This document shows positions 16,996-25,436 of a stretch of DNA of 64,000 nt, one piece after another. The notes below the pieces were generated by a model. It did not search any database. It was not told the origin of the DNA and was given only the letters and a program-made list of their open reading frames with translations. Position 1 is the stretch's first letter. Each line of letters starts with the position of its first letter. Source of the stretch: Rhodopseudomonas pseudopalustris (GTDB lineage: Bacteria; Pseudomonadota; Alphaproteobacteria; Rhizobiales; Xanthobacteraceae); contig NZ_FODT01000001.1 of the NCBI RefSeq assembly GCF_900110435.1, positions 62,001-126,000 on the forward strand, given 5' to 3'. Made by a program: the position numbers and the translations under genes.

Positions 16996-18246
16996 CTATC
17001 CTGGCTGGCGCACCTGTGCAGCAGCGCCTTCGCCGGGCGCTGCGCCGTCCGTCTTCGCCTCGCCGGGTTTCTCCTGCTCGACGACAGGCATCGTCACCGG
17101 CACCGTGAACAGCGTCGGCAGGCTGCGATACCAGGTCGCGAGCCAGGCGATGCCGGTCAGCAGGCCGATGCCGCCGATGCTGACGAGGATCTGCATGGCG
17201 ATGCCGCCCGAGACCTGCACCAGAATCCAGTGCGCGGTGAATGACAGGATCACGCCGAAGCAAAACACCGGCAGCGAACGCTGGCCGCACAGGATGATCG
17301 GCCGCAGATGCGGCGAGCGCAGCGCCGGCAGTTCGGGCGGCAGCAGCCGCACCACGATCGCGAGCAGCGCCAGGAAGTGGATCAGCCGGACCGGCGCCAG
17401 GCTGGTCTTGTCGATCGGGTACAGCAGCTTGCCGATCGATTCCGGAACGAGGCCGTAGAGCGGCTCGAAATTCCAGGACATCACGATCACCAGCGCGACC
17501 AGCACGATCGTCCAGGACACGATCTGGTTCGGCAGCGAACGCACCCACGGCCTGATCTGCGGACCGTTGCCGAAGCCGCACCAGATTCCGAACACGAACA
17601 GGAATTGCCACGCGAACGGGTTGAAGTACCAATGACCGTCGGGGGAAGACGGAAAGTTCCAGCCGAAATGCCGCGACACCAGATACAGCAGTCCGGAGCC
17701 GACCAGAACCCAGGTGGGGCGGCGTAGCAGGCCCCACAGGATCAGCGGCGCGGCGACCACCAGCACGATGTAGAGCGGCAGTACGTCGAGATTGACCGGC
17801 TTGTATTTCAGCAGCAGCGCCTGCTGGATCATGATGTCGGGATTCTCGAGAAACTGCGCGACGTTGAACTCGTCCTTGTACATCGGATTGTCGAAGCGCC
17901 GCGCGGCGCGCGCAATCTGCGCGGTGAAGAACAGGAACAGGAAGATGTGCGCGACGTAGAGCTGCACCGCGCGCGTCCACAGCCGCTTGATCGCGGCGAC
18001 CATCTCGCCGCGCCTGATCGCCGGGCCATAGGCGAAGCCGATCGAATAGCCGGAAATGTAGACGAAGAACTCCGCGGCGTCGCAGAAGCCGTAGTTGCGC
18101 AGCGTGAACCAGTGCAGAACGTTGTAGGGAATGTGATCGATGAAGATCATCCACTGGCCGACGCCGCGCAGAAAATCCAGCCGCAGATCGCGCTCGGCGG
18201 GGCCGATCATCGCCACGTTACGCGGCGTTTCGTTGCTTGCGTCCAC
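16996..18246 (-). CDS. opgC: OpgC family membrane protein
   Basis: 416 residues from a GTG at 18246, with GGGGAGGG upstream. Multi-pass acyltransferase-3-like protein with about ten hydrophobic helices. The start RDLRLDFLRGVGQWMIFIDH and FVYISGYSIGFAYG are typical of OpgC, which in relatives decorates osmoregulated periplasmic glucans, for example with succinyl groups. A Pro/Glu/Ala-rich cytoplasmic tail closes it. The glucan synthesis genes opgGH are not in this window, so the acceptor is inferred from the family only. Confidence 0.88.
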   Translation of the reverse strand: MDASNETPRNVAMIGPAERDLRLDFLRGVGQWMIFIDHIPYNVLHWFTLRNYGFCDAAEFFVYISGYSIGFAYGPAIRRGEMVAAIKRLWTRAVQLYVAHIFLFLFFTAQIARAARRFDNPMYKDEFNVAQFLENPDIMIQQALLLKYKPVNLDVLPLYIVLVVAAPLILWGLLRRPTWVLVGSGLLYLVSRHFGWNFPSSPDGHWYFNPFAWQFLFVFGIWCGFGNGPQIRPWVRSLPNQIVSWTIVLVALVIVMSWNFEPLYGLVPESIGKLLYPIDKTSLAPVRLIHFLALLAIVVRLLPPELPALRSPHLRPIILCGQRSLPVFCFGVILSFTAHWILVQVSGGIAMQILVSIGGIGLLTGIAWLATWYRSLPTLFTVPVTMPVVEQEKPGEAKTDGAAPGEGAAAQVRQPG

Positions 18247-18427
18247 GCGCCTGCCCTCCCCGATCGCTTCCGCCGAATCATTGATCAGGCAGCAATCTAT
18301 CCGACCCGTGCCGGGACGGCTCCCTGCGACACCCCGGAAGACTACGCGTGTGGCCCGCTTGCGTCACGCCCGCTTCGGCTGGAACAGGGTGACTTAAGTT
18401 CGAATTCTAACCCCGGCTCCAGGTTCC

Positions 18428-18543
18428 TGTTCGAGCATCAACTAGTCCCGAAAACCGGGGCCACTTTTCGGGATCATGCTCCATTCTTGCTTGAGCATGA
18501 TCTCATCCGAAAACCGGCGTCCACTTTTCGGGATCATGCTCTA
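18428..18543. repeat. Two tandem copies of a GAGCATGATC palindromic element
   Basis: Each copy has GAGCAT near its left end, CCGAAAACCGG in the middle and CCACTTTTCGGGATCATGCT at the right. The right copy abuts, and its terminal CTA supplies, the TAG stop codon of the NADH dehydrogenase gene. A third copy lies at 20924-20980. The rest of the 18247-18540 gap has no gene. Confidence 0.85.
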
Positions 18544-19854
18544 ATGCAGCTTCACCGTCGGCTTCGGTCGGTTGCTGCCGGACAGGACGCTGAGCAGCGT
18601 CCGGCCGCGGCCGTACAGCGCCGCCTCGTGCATCTTGTAGAGCGAGTTGTACATGAAGCGGGCGAAATATCCCTCGATCATGAAGCTCTTGTCGACCAGC
18701 GAGCCCATCAGGCTGCCGACCGTCGAATATTTGCCGAGCGACACCAGCGAGCCGAAATCGCGATACTGAAACTCGCCGAGCGGTTCGCCGGCCAATCGCT
18801 TGCCGATCTGCGCCAGCATGAACTCGGCCTCCTGATGCGCGGCCTGGGCGCGCGGCGGGATGTTGTTCTCGTAACCGGGGATGGCGCAGGCGGCGCAATC
18901 GCCGAGCGCGAACACGTCGTCGTCGCGACTGGTCTGCAGCGTCGGCTTCACCACCAGCTGATTGATGCGATTGGTCTCGAGCCCGTCGATCTCCTTGAGG
19001 AAATCCGGCGCGCGGACGCCGGCGGCCCACACCACCAGTTCGGAGGGAATGATCTGGCCGTCGGCGAGCCTGATGCCGTCGGCCAGCACTTCGGCGACGC
19101 GCGCGTTGGTGCGGACCTCGACGCCGAGATCGACCAACAGCTTCAGCGTCGCCTGCGAGATTCGCTCCGGCAGCGCCGGCAGGATCCGCGGCGCGGCCTC
19201 GATCAGCACGATCTTGAGGTCGTGCTCCGGATCGATCTTGTCGAGACCGTAGGCGATGATCTCGCGCGCGGTGTGATGCAGCTCGGCGGCGAGCTCGGTG
19301 CCGGTGGCGCCGGCGCCGATGATCGCGACGTGGAGCTGGCCCGGTGTGATCGGGCTGTGCTGATGCTGCGCGCGCAGGCAGGCGTTGACCATGCGGCGGT
19401 TGAACCGCGTCGCCTGCTCCGGCGTCTCCAGCGGCACCGCATAGTCCTTGGCGCCGGGCGTGCCGAAATCATTGGTGACACTGCCGACCGCGATCACCAG
19501 CGTGTCATAGCCGAGTTCGCTGGCCGGATTGATCTCGCGCCCCTCTTCGTCGATCACCGGGGCGAGCGTGATCGTCTTCGCGGCGCGGTCGAGCCCGACC
19601 ATCTCGCCGAGGCGATAGTGGAAATGATGCCAATGCGCCTGCGCCAGATAGTTCAGCTCGTGCTGGGAGCGGCGCAACGAGCCGGCGGCGATCGCGTGCA
19701 GCAACGGCTTCCAGATGTGGGTGCGGCTGCGGTCGACCAGGGTGACGCGAAACTTGTCGGACTTGCCGTATTTGTCGCCGAGCGCGGTGGCGAGCTCGAG
19801 CCCGCCGGCGCCGCCGCCGACGATGACGATCCTGTGGAGCGAGGTGCTGGTCAT
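18541..19854 (-). CDS. ndh: NAD(P)/FAD-dependent oxidoreductase, type II NADH dehydrogenase
   Basis: 437 residues. The FAD-binding IVGGGAGGLELATALG at the N-terminus, the second nucleotide-binding IGAGATGTELAAEL and the FALGDCAAC motif near 300 define NDH-2. The C-terminal region (YFARFMYNSLYKMHEAALYGRGR) is the amphipathic membrane-attachment part. It passes electrons from NADH to quinone without pumping protons. It stands alone on this strand, 88 bases downstream of ybgC. The TAG stop codon at 18541-18543 lies on the edge of a palindromic repeat. Confidence 0.93.
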   Translation of the reverse strand: MTSTSLHRIVIVGGGAGGLELATALGDKYGKSDKFRVTLVDRSRTHIWKPLLHAIAAGSLRRSQHELNYLAQAHWHHFHYRLGEMVGLDRAAKTITLAPVIDEEGREINPASELGYDTLVIAVGSVTNDFGTPGAKDYAVPLETPEQATRFNRRMVNACLRAQHQHSPITPGQLHVAIIGAGATGTELAAELHHTAREIIAYGLDKIDPEHDLKIVLIEAAPRILPALPERISQATLKLLVDLGVEVRTNARVAEVLADGIRLADGQIIPSELVVWAAGVRAPDFLKEIDGLETNRINQLVVKPTLQTSRDDDVFALGDCAACAIPGYENNIPPRAQAAHQEAEFMLAQIGKRLAGEPLGEFQYRDFGSLVSLGKYSTVGSLMGSLVDKSFMIEGYFARFMYNSLYKMHEAALYGRGRTLLSVLSGSNRPKPTVKLH

Positions 19855-19942
19855 AATGCTTCCGAAGAGAGGGATTGCAACCTCCGTTTAGCATTAAAAC
19901 CACAGCGCCCCTAGCTCGGGATTACAACAACATGGCGCGCGA

Positions 19943-20404
19943 TCAGGCGACATCGGCCTTCATCGCGACCCGCAGTGGTAGCGGGATCGGGCGGGCGCGC
20001 CCGCCGGAGACAAAGGCGACCTTGACGCTCGCTGCCATCAGCAGAACGTCGCCGTGCTTGATCTGCTGATGCATGGTGATCGACGCGCCGCGTACTTCTA
20101 CGGGGCGGGTGATCACGTCGAGCAGATCGTCCATCTTCGCCGGCTTGAGGAAATCGAGCTGCATCGCCCGCACCACGAAGGCGAAGCCCGGGGTCTCGCT
20201 CTCGGCCTCGGCGAACAACGCGCTCTGCGCCGCGCCGAGCAGCCGCAGATAATTGGTCCGGCCGCGCTCCATGAAGCGCAGATAGTTGGCGTGATAGACG
20301 ATCCCGGAAAAATCCGTGTCCTCGTAATAGACCCGGACCTGCATGTGGTGAATGCCGTCGCGGATCGCGCCGTCGAGGGAGCTGTGGGGAGCGGAGTGAG
20401 GCAT
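19943..20404 (-). CDS. ybgC: YbgC-type acyl-CoA thioesterase of the Tol-Pal system
   Basis: 153 residues if it starts at the ATG at 20404; a start at 20344 (MQVRVYYEDTDFSG) would also give a normal-sized protein, and neither has a clear ribosome site. 4-hydroxybenzoyl-CoA thioesterase-like hotdog fold with the active-site YYEDTDFSGIVYHANYLRFM. Usually directly upstream of tolQ. Here the ruv genes lie on its upstream side as expected, but tolQ is 12 kb downstream. Confidence 0.93.
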   Translation of the reverse strand: MPHSAPHSSLDGAIRDGIHHMQVRVYYEDTDFSGIVYHANYLRFMERGRTNYLRLLGAAQSALFAEAESETPGFAFVVRAMQLDFLKPAKMDDLLDVITRPVEVRGASITMHQQIKHGDVLLMAASVKVAFVSGGRARPIPLPLRVAMKADVA

Positions 20405-20578
20405 GAGATGTATCGCTGAAGATGGTGCGAGCAGATCTCTCGCATGCAAGAGAGCCGAAGCTGCGTGAACCGCGGTGCCGAGTTCACCTCGGAAAGCCGA
20501 GGGCAAAGCTTATTGTCGGTGTTCGGGCTTTTTGCAAGTCAGGCGCGCGCGGCGCTGCCATGGCTGAATGGGCCAGCC

Positions 20579-20869
20579 TTAACCTCGAAACTCCTCTTCG
20601 ACATTCATGCGGCCGTCCAGCACTCGAACGACGACGATATGGTCGGCCTCGGCATAGTAGAAGGCGATGAGGTTTCCGATCAGCAAACCGCGCAGCGAAG
20701 CTCCGAGATCTTTTCGTTCCGGACCGAGCAAGGGAAAGTCCGCCAGTTCGCTGAAACGATGATCGATCTGCGTAATCAGGCGCTCCGCGGCCTGAGGGCT
20801 GCGTTCGGCGAGGTACGAGTAGGCGGATTGAATGTCGTTGCGGGCACGGATCGTAAGGACGACATTCAT
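20579..20869 (-). CDS. RelE/ParE-type toxin
   Basis: 96 residues. RARNDIQSAYSYLAERSPQAAERL, the basic middle and the late IVVVRVLDGRMN strand fit the RelE/ParE fold. Family members either cleave mRNA on the ribosome or poison gyrase; the sequence does not decide which. The antitoxin gene is upstream on the same strand, but a 107-base segment made of two palindromes separates them, whereas such pairs normally overlap. Confidence 0.85.
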   Translation of the reverse strand: MNVVLTIRARNDIQSAYSYLAERSPQAAERLITQIDHRFSELADFPLLGPERKDLGASLRGLLIGNLIAFYYAEADHIVVVRVLDGRMNVEEEFRG

Positions 20870-20878
20870 CGTGTTTGC

Positions 20879-20917
20879 TAGAGCAGATGACGCTTCTTCG
20901 AATCGTTATCTGCTCTA
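20879..20917. repeat. Inverted repeat upstream of the toxin gene
   Basis: TAGAGCAGATGACG (20879-20892) pairs with CGTTATCTGCTCTA (20904-20917) with one mismatch. It sits immediately before the toxin ribosome-binding region and could fold in the mRNA. Confidence 0.7.
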
Positions 20918-20923
20918 GATTGT

Positions 20924-20980
20924 TGCTTGAGCATGATCTTTTCCGAAAACCGGTGTCCACTTTTCGGGATCATGCTCTAG
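20924..20980. repeat. GAGCATGATC palindromic element between antitoxin and toxin
   Basis: Third copy of the element at 18428-18543, with CCGAAAACCGG and CCACTTTTCGGGATCATGCTC. Its terminal CTA (20977-20979) is the stop codon TAG of the antitoxin gene. Confidence 0.85.
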
Positions 20981-21186
20981 GTCTCGGACCTTGCCCTGCG
21001 GAGGTAATCTTCAGGATCCCAGGGCACGACGCGCCCCGCCTCGGCGTCGGCGATCCCCTCATCGACTGCGGCTTTGAGCGCTCTGAATTTCTCGGCCTTC
21101 TCGACAAGATATGCGACAGCATGCTCGCGCATGTCGTCAGGCATCATCTCCAGAGCTTCGACGGCTTTATCAATCGTGGACGTCAT
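20977..21186 (-). CDS. Antitoxin of the RelE/ParE pair, possibly cut by a repeat
   Basis: 69 residues from the ATG at 21186 (MTSTIDKAVEALEMMP); a GTG two codons upstream is also possible. Helical and acidic, it ends VPWDPEDYLRRARSET. The last part is the typical toxin-binding tail. The TAG stop lies in the edge of the palindromic element, so the original C-terminus may have been replaced when the repeat arrived. It likely neutralises the downstream toxin and represses the pair. Confidence 0.75.
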   Translation of the reverse strand: MTSTIDKAVEALEMMPDDMREHAVAYLVEKAEKFRALKAAVDEGIADAEAGRVVPWDPEDYLRRARSET

Positions 21187-21217
21187 TGGCACAGCCTAGC
21201 AGTTTTGCTGCGAAAAG

Positions 21218-22264
21218 TCAGTCCCCGTCCTCCTCCCCGCCGAACAGCCCGAACTGCCCGGGGTCGCGCGCGGGCTCGGCGAGACCGAGATGGCGGAACG
21301 CTGAAGCGGTGAGCAGGCGGCCGCGGGGGGTTCGCTGCAAGTAACCGCACTGGATCAGATAGGGCTCGATGATGTCCTCGATCGCGTCGCGCGGCTCCGA
21401 CAGCGCCGCCGCCATGGTTTCGACCCCGACCGGGCCGCCGCCATAGTTCAGCGCGATCGTGCTGAGGTAACGGCGGTCCATCGCATCCAGACCGGCGGCG
21501 TCGACTTCCAGCGCACCGAGCGCGTGGTCGGCGATCTTGCGGTCGATCGCGTCGGCGTCCGCCGCGGAAGCGAAGTCACGGACCCGGCGCAGCAGCCGTC
21601 CGGCGATGCGCGGCGTGCCGCGGGCGCGGCGGGCGATCTCATTGGCGCCGTCCGCGGTGATGCCGGTGCCGAGCACGCGCGCGCCGCGCTTCACGATGCT
21701 TTCCAGTTCCTCGATCGTGTAGAAATTCAGCCGCACCGGAATCCCGAAGCGGTCGCGCAGCGGATTGGTGAGCAGGCCGGCGCGGGTGGTGGCGCCGACC
21801 AGCGTGAATTTCGACAGGTCGATCTTCACCGAGCGCGCCGCCGGCCCCTCGCCGATGATCAGATCGAGCTGAAAATCCTCCATCGCCGGATACAGCACCT
21901 CCTCGACCGCAGGGCTGAGGCGATGGATCTCGTCGATGAACAGCACGTCGCGTTCTTCGAGATTGGTGAGCAAGGCGGCGAGATCGCCGGCCTTGGCGAT
22001 CACCGGTCCCGATGTGGCGCGAAAGCCGACGCCGAGCTCGCGCGCGACGATCTGCGCCAGCGTGGTCTTGCCGAGGCCCGGCGGGCCGACGAACAGCACG
22101 TGATCGAGCGCCTCTTTGCGCTTGCGCGCGGCGTCGATGAAGATCTGCAGATTGGCGCGCGCCTGCTGCTGGCCGACGAATTCGGACAGATGCTGCGGCC
22201 GCAGCGCGGCGTCGCCGAGATCGTCGCCGCGGCGTTCGGGGGTGACGAGGCGGGGATCAGTCAT
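21218..22264 (-). CDS. ruvB: Holliday junction branch migration ATPase RuvB
   Basis: 348 residues from the ATG at 22264 ([15 protein letters not shown]). AAA+ motor with Walker [13 protein letters not shown], Walker [11 protein letters not shown], sensor GATTRAGLL and arginine-finger region LRDRFGI, followed by a winged-helix C-terminus ([12 protein letters not shown]). It drives branch migration with RuvA. Separated from ruvA by the deaminase-like gene and a repeat-filled gap. Confidence 0.98.
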
Positions 22265-22299
22265 GGCGAGACATGTCGCATGGCGCGCGCCGTCCGGCA

Positions 22300-22505
22300 C
22301 GGCGCAACCTCTCCCGCTTGCGGGGGAGGTCGGATCGCGCAGCGATCCGGGTGGGGGAAGCTGAGGTGCGGCGAAGCGCCGAGTCGGTGCTCGGCTCGCC
22401 CCCACCCCGACCCTCCCCCGCAAGAGCGGGAGAGGGAGCAGGCTGTGCTCGGCTCGCCCTCACCCCAACCCTCTCCCGCAAGCGGGAGAGGGGGCGCGCC
22501 GGGCG
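22300..22505. repeat. Cluster of palindromic intergenic repeats upstream of ruvB
   Basis: Several hairpins: CCTCTCCCGC-TT-GCGGGGGAGG, CGGATCGC-GCA-GCGATCCG, and two further CTCTCCCGC-type palindromes. They fill the 275-base gap before the deaminase-like gene, which has no ORF of its own. Confidence 0.75.
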
Positions 22506-22540
22506 CGGGATCGACTCATCGATCAATAGAAACGCGGCCC

Positions 22541-22969
22541 TCACAACACCCGCTCCCGGCTGTATTTGTTCGGCAGCAACTCGGCGATGCCGACGGCTTC
22601 GACGACGCCGTCGGCGCCGGGAACCAGCACGCGGGCGTTGCGGTCGTAGTCCCAGATCAGTTCGCGGCAGGCGCCGCAGGGCGACACCACGCGGATTTCG
22701 CGGTCGGTCTCATGCGGCTTGGGATGGCGCACCGCCACGATGGTGTCGATGCCGGCCTCGCCCAATTCGGTGATCACCTGGCCGAGCGCCACCGCCTCGG
22801 CGCACACCGCCATCCGGCCCAGATAGGCGTCGAGATTGACCGCGACAAAGCGCTTTCCGCTGCGGGTCAGCAATGCGGCGCCGACCTCCTGCCAGTCATT
22901 GCGATAACGCCTGGTAATCGCCTCGATCGCGCTGGCGATCAGCGCGCGGTCGGTTTCGGTGACGCTCAC
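22541..22969 (-). CDS. Cytidine deaminase-like protein
   Basis: 142 residues from a GTG at 22969, whose GTGA overlaps the ruvA stop. The zinc site VCAEAV (Cys-Ala-Glu) and the later PCGACRE are the cytidine deaminase signature. The single-domain length, with the zinc motifs about 33 residues apart, fits the small tetrameric or blasticidin-deaminase-like branch. It may salvage pyrimidines; the substrate is not certain. It is translationally coupled to ruvA and so probably part of the ruv operon. Confidence 0.88.
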   Translation of the reverse strand: MSVTETDRALIASAIEAITRRYRNDWQEVGAALLTRSGKRFVAVNLDAYLGRMAVCAEAVALGQVITELGEAGIDTIVAVRHPKPHETDREIRVVSPCGACRELIWDYDRNARVLVPGADGVVEAVGIAELLPNKYSRERVL

Positions 22970-23583
22970 TTCGACAGCTCCTTCAGGCCGAGCTTGATCA
23001 GTTGCGCGGTGGCTGCGTCGTCGCCGGCGGCGCGGGCCGCAGCCGCGATCGCGGCGGCCGCCTGCGGCTGGCCGTAGCCGAGATTGACCAGCGCCGAGAT
23101 CGCGTCGGTCACCGGGCGCGGCGCGCGGTTGTCGTCGAGCGCGCCGGACAGTTGCACCACCGCCGGATCGACATTCGACAACGCCGGCACCTTGTCCTTC
23201 AGTTCGGAGACGATGCGCTCGGCGACTTTCGGCCCGACGCCGGGGGTGCGCGCCACAGCCGCCTTGTCGCGCAACGCGATGGCGTTGGCGAGATCGTTCG
23301 GCGGCAGCGTCGACAGCACCGCCAGCGCCACCTTGGCGCCGACGCTCTGCACGGTCTGCAGCAGGCGAAACCATTCGCGCTCGTGATCGGTGCGGAAACC
23401 GAACAGCTTGATCTGATCCTCGCGCACATAGGTCTCGATCGACAGCGTCGCCGCCTCGCCGGGCGAGGGCAGCGCCTGCAGCGTGCGCGACGAGCAGTGC
23501 ACCTGATAGCCGACGCCGTGGACGTCGAGGATCACGTAGTCCTCGCCGTAGCTATCGATCACGCCTTTGAGTTTGCCGATCAT
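22966..23583 (-). CDS. ruvA: Holliday junction branch migration protein RuvA
   Basis: 205 residues. OB-fold N-terminus ([20 protein letters not shown]) followed by helix-hairpin-helix motifs ([11 protein letters not shown] and [13 protein letters not shown]) and a C-terminal domain that touches RuvB. It binds the four-way junction. ruvC lies upstream on the same strand after a repeat. Confidence 0.98.
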   Translation of the reverse strand: MIGKLKGVIDSYGEDYVILDVHGVGYQVHCSSRTLQALPSPGEAATLSIETYVREDQIKLFGFRTDHEREWFRLLQTVQSVGAKVALAVLSTLPPNDLANAIALRDKAAVARTPGVGPKVAERIVSELKDKVPALSNVDPAVVQLSGALDDNRAPRPVTDAISALVNLGYGQPQAAAAIAAAARAAGDDAATAQLIKLGLKELSK

Positions 23584-23608
23584 GGCAGACCTCCCGGGGG
23601 GCGCCCTT

Positions 23609-23706
23609 CTCCCCTCCCCCTGGCGGGGAGGGGTCGGGGGTGGGGGGCCGCGGGCACTGTGCCCGCGTCGCCCTCACCCCACCCCTCTCCCGCAAGCGGG
23701 AGAGGG
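23609..23706. repeat. Palindromic repeats between ruvC and ruvA
   Basis: A CTCCCC/GGGGAG hairpin, a GCGGGCAC/GTGCCCGC palindrome and a CCCTCTCCCGC-AA-GCGGGAGAGGG copy stand in series within the 157-base gap. They may form strong structures in the ruvC-ruvA mRNA. Confidence 0.75.
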
Positions 23707-23740
23707 CGCGCGCTGTGGTTGGGGATGGGGATCATCATCC

Positions 23741-24265
23741 TCATCCTCCCACCGCCTTCAGCCGCTGCGCGCTGACGCGGTGGTGGGCGTGGGTGATCGC
23801 CACCGCCAGCGCGTCGGCGGCGTCGGCGCTGTGCGGATCGGCTTTCGGCAGCAGGATCTTCAGCATCATCTGGATCTGGGTCTTGTCGGCATGGCCGGCG
23901 CCGACCACCGTCTTCTTCACCAGGTTCGGCGCGTATTCGGCGACCAGCAGGCCGCGCATCGCCGGGGCCAGCATCGCGACGCCGCGCGCCTGGCCGAGCT
24001 TCAGCGTGGCGGCGCCGTCCTTGTTGACGAAGGTCTGCTCGACCGCGGCTTCCGCCGGCGCGTAGTCGGTCAGCACTCTCGAAAGCCCGTGGTGGATCGC
24101 CAACAGCCGCTCGGCCAACGGCAGCGTGTTTTTCGGTTCAACGGAACCGCAGCCGACGAACACCAGCCGATTGCCGTCACTGTCGACCACGCCCCAGCCG
24201 GTGCGGCGGAGGCCGGGGTCGATCCCCAGAATACGAACAGCGGTGCGAATCGGCGGCAGGCTCAT
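23741..24265 (-). CDS. ruvC: Crossover junction endodeoxyribonuclease RuvC
   Basis: 174 residues from the ATG at 24265 ([25 protein letters not shown]); the open frame extends upstream but only the internal start gives a normal RuvC. The acidic residues appear in GIDPGL, AVEQTF and [13 protein letters not shown]. It resolves Holliday junctions made accessible by RuvAB. Confidence 0.97.
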   Translation of the reverse strand: MSLPPIRTAVRILGIDPGLRRTGWGVVDSDGNRLVFVGCGSVEPKNTLPLAERLLAIHHGLSRVLTDYAPAEAAVEQTFVNKDGAATLKLGQARGVAMLAPAMRGLLVAEYAPNLVKKTVVGAGHADKTQIQMMLKILLPKADPHSADAADALAVAITHAHHRVSAQRLKAVGG

Positions 24266-24349
24266 GGCGCAGTGATAACGCCATACAGACGTGAACGAAA
24301 CAGAAACAGGGTGAAGCGGGAGCTGGTGCTTCTGGAAAACCCTCTCCGC

Positions 24350-24490
24350 TTGCGTTCCCCGGATGCTGCGCAGCGCGCCGCTCTTTGCGGCGTGGTGCGC
24401 TGCAGATCCGGGGTCCCGGTTCGCAGCGGACGGGCACAACCGGGATCCCGGATCTGCGGAGCAGCGCTACGCGCTGCACCGCGTCCGGGA
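24350..24490. repeat. Long inverted repeat between yebC and ruvC
   Basis: CGCTGCAGATCCGGG-type and CCCGGATCTGCGGAGCAGCG-type arms surround GGTCCCGG and CCGGGATCCC. It belongs to the CCGGAATGAC/CCCGGA class of intergenic palindromes also seen at 35010, 38268 and 60536. No gene lies in the gap. Confidence 0.6.
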
Positions 24491-24498
24491 CACAGGAA

Positions 24499-25245
24499 TT
24501 ACCCCGCCATCTTCGCCATCAGCGCGTCGGAGACTTCGAAGTTCGCGTAGACGTTCTGCACGTCGTCGTGCTCGTTGAGATGTTCCATCAGCTTGAACAG
24601 CTTCTCGCCGGTCTCGTCGTCGACCGCGACGGTGTTCTGCGGCTTCCAGATCAGCGCCGCCTTGCGCGGCTCGCCGAATTTGGCTTCGAGCGCCTTGGCG
24701 ACGTCGCGGAAGGTTTCCTGCGAGGCGAACACCTCGTGGCCGCCTTCGCTCGACAGCACATCGTCGGCGCCGGCCTCGATCGCAGCGTCCAGCATGTCGT
24801 CGGCGGAGGCTTTGCCGGCGTCGTATTCGATCACGCCGGTGCGGTCGAACATGAAGGAAACCGAGCCGGTTTCGCCGAGATTGCCGCCGGATTTGGTGAA
24901 ATAGGAGCGGATGTCGGAGGCGGCGCGGTTACGGTTGTCGGTCAGCGCCTCGACGATCACCGCGACGCCGCCGGGGCCGTAGCCCTCGTAGCGGATCTCG
25001 TCATAGTTCTCGCTGTCGCCGCCGATCGCCTTCTTGATCGCGCGCTCGATATTGTCCTTCGGCATGTTCTCCTGCCGCGCGGCGATCACGGCGGCGCGGA
25101 GCCGCGGGTTCATCGCCGGGTCCGGTGTCCCGAGCTTGGCGGCGACCGTGATTTCGCGGGCCAGCTTGCTGAACGCCTTGGACCTCTGGGCATCCTGCTT
25201 GCCCTTGCGGTGCATGATGTTCTTGAATTGGGAATGTCCGGCCAT
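24499..25245 (-). CDS. YebC/PmpR family protein
   Basis: 248 residues from the ATG at 25245 ([18 protein letters not shown]), the standard family start. Continues with [41 protein letters not shown] and [14 protein letters not shown], all conserved. Proteins of the family act as DNA-binding regulators or help the ribosome through proline stretches (TACO1-like); the role here is not shown. It commonly precedes ruvC, as here. Confidence 0.96.
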   Translation of the reverse strand: MAGHSQFKNIMHRKGKQDAQRSKAFSKLAREITVAAKLGTPDPAMNPRLRAAVIAARQENMPKDNIERAIKKAIGGDSENYDEIRYEGYGPGGVAVIVEALTDNRNRAASDIRSYFTKSGGNLGETGSVSFMFDRTGVIEYDAGKASADDMLDAAIEAGADDVLSSEGGHEVFASQETFRDVAKALEAKFGEPRKAALIWKPQNTVAVDDETGEKLFKLMEHLNEHDDVQNVYANFEVSDALMAKMAG

Positions 25246-25436
25246 GCGTGCTCTCTCGCGGATCAGGGACGTTTCGGGCTGCGGCGCGGGGTTATAAGCG
25301 CCGGGGGGGCCGAAATCAAAGACCTGACCCAAAATAGCGCTCGCATCCCCGTATTTCCACGCTGTGAAAAGTTAACCGTAATTTCACTGGGCGCCGCGAG
25401 AGTGGGGTCGCAGTTTCGCGTTATACGGGAGAATCC

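Noticed and set aside
18393-18420. AAGTTCGAATTCTAACCCC, resembling a tRNA T-arm
   Set aside because: The stem does not pair and no D-arm, anticodon arm or acceptor stem can be built upstream.
17947-19914. 655-codon plus-strand open frame
   Set aside because: Shadow of opgC, the repeat gap and ndh; the reading runs through the palindromic repeats.
22398-22505. Clustered short repeats, possible CRISPR array
   Set aside because: The units are palindromes of different length with irregular spacing and no unique spacers; they belong to the dispersed intergenic repeat family.
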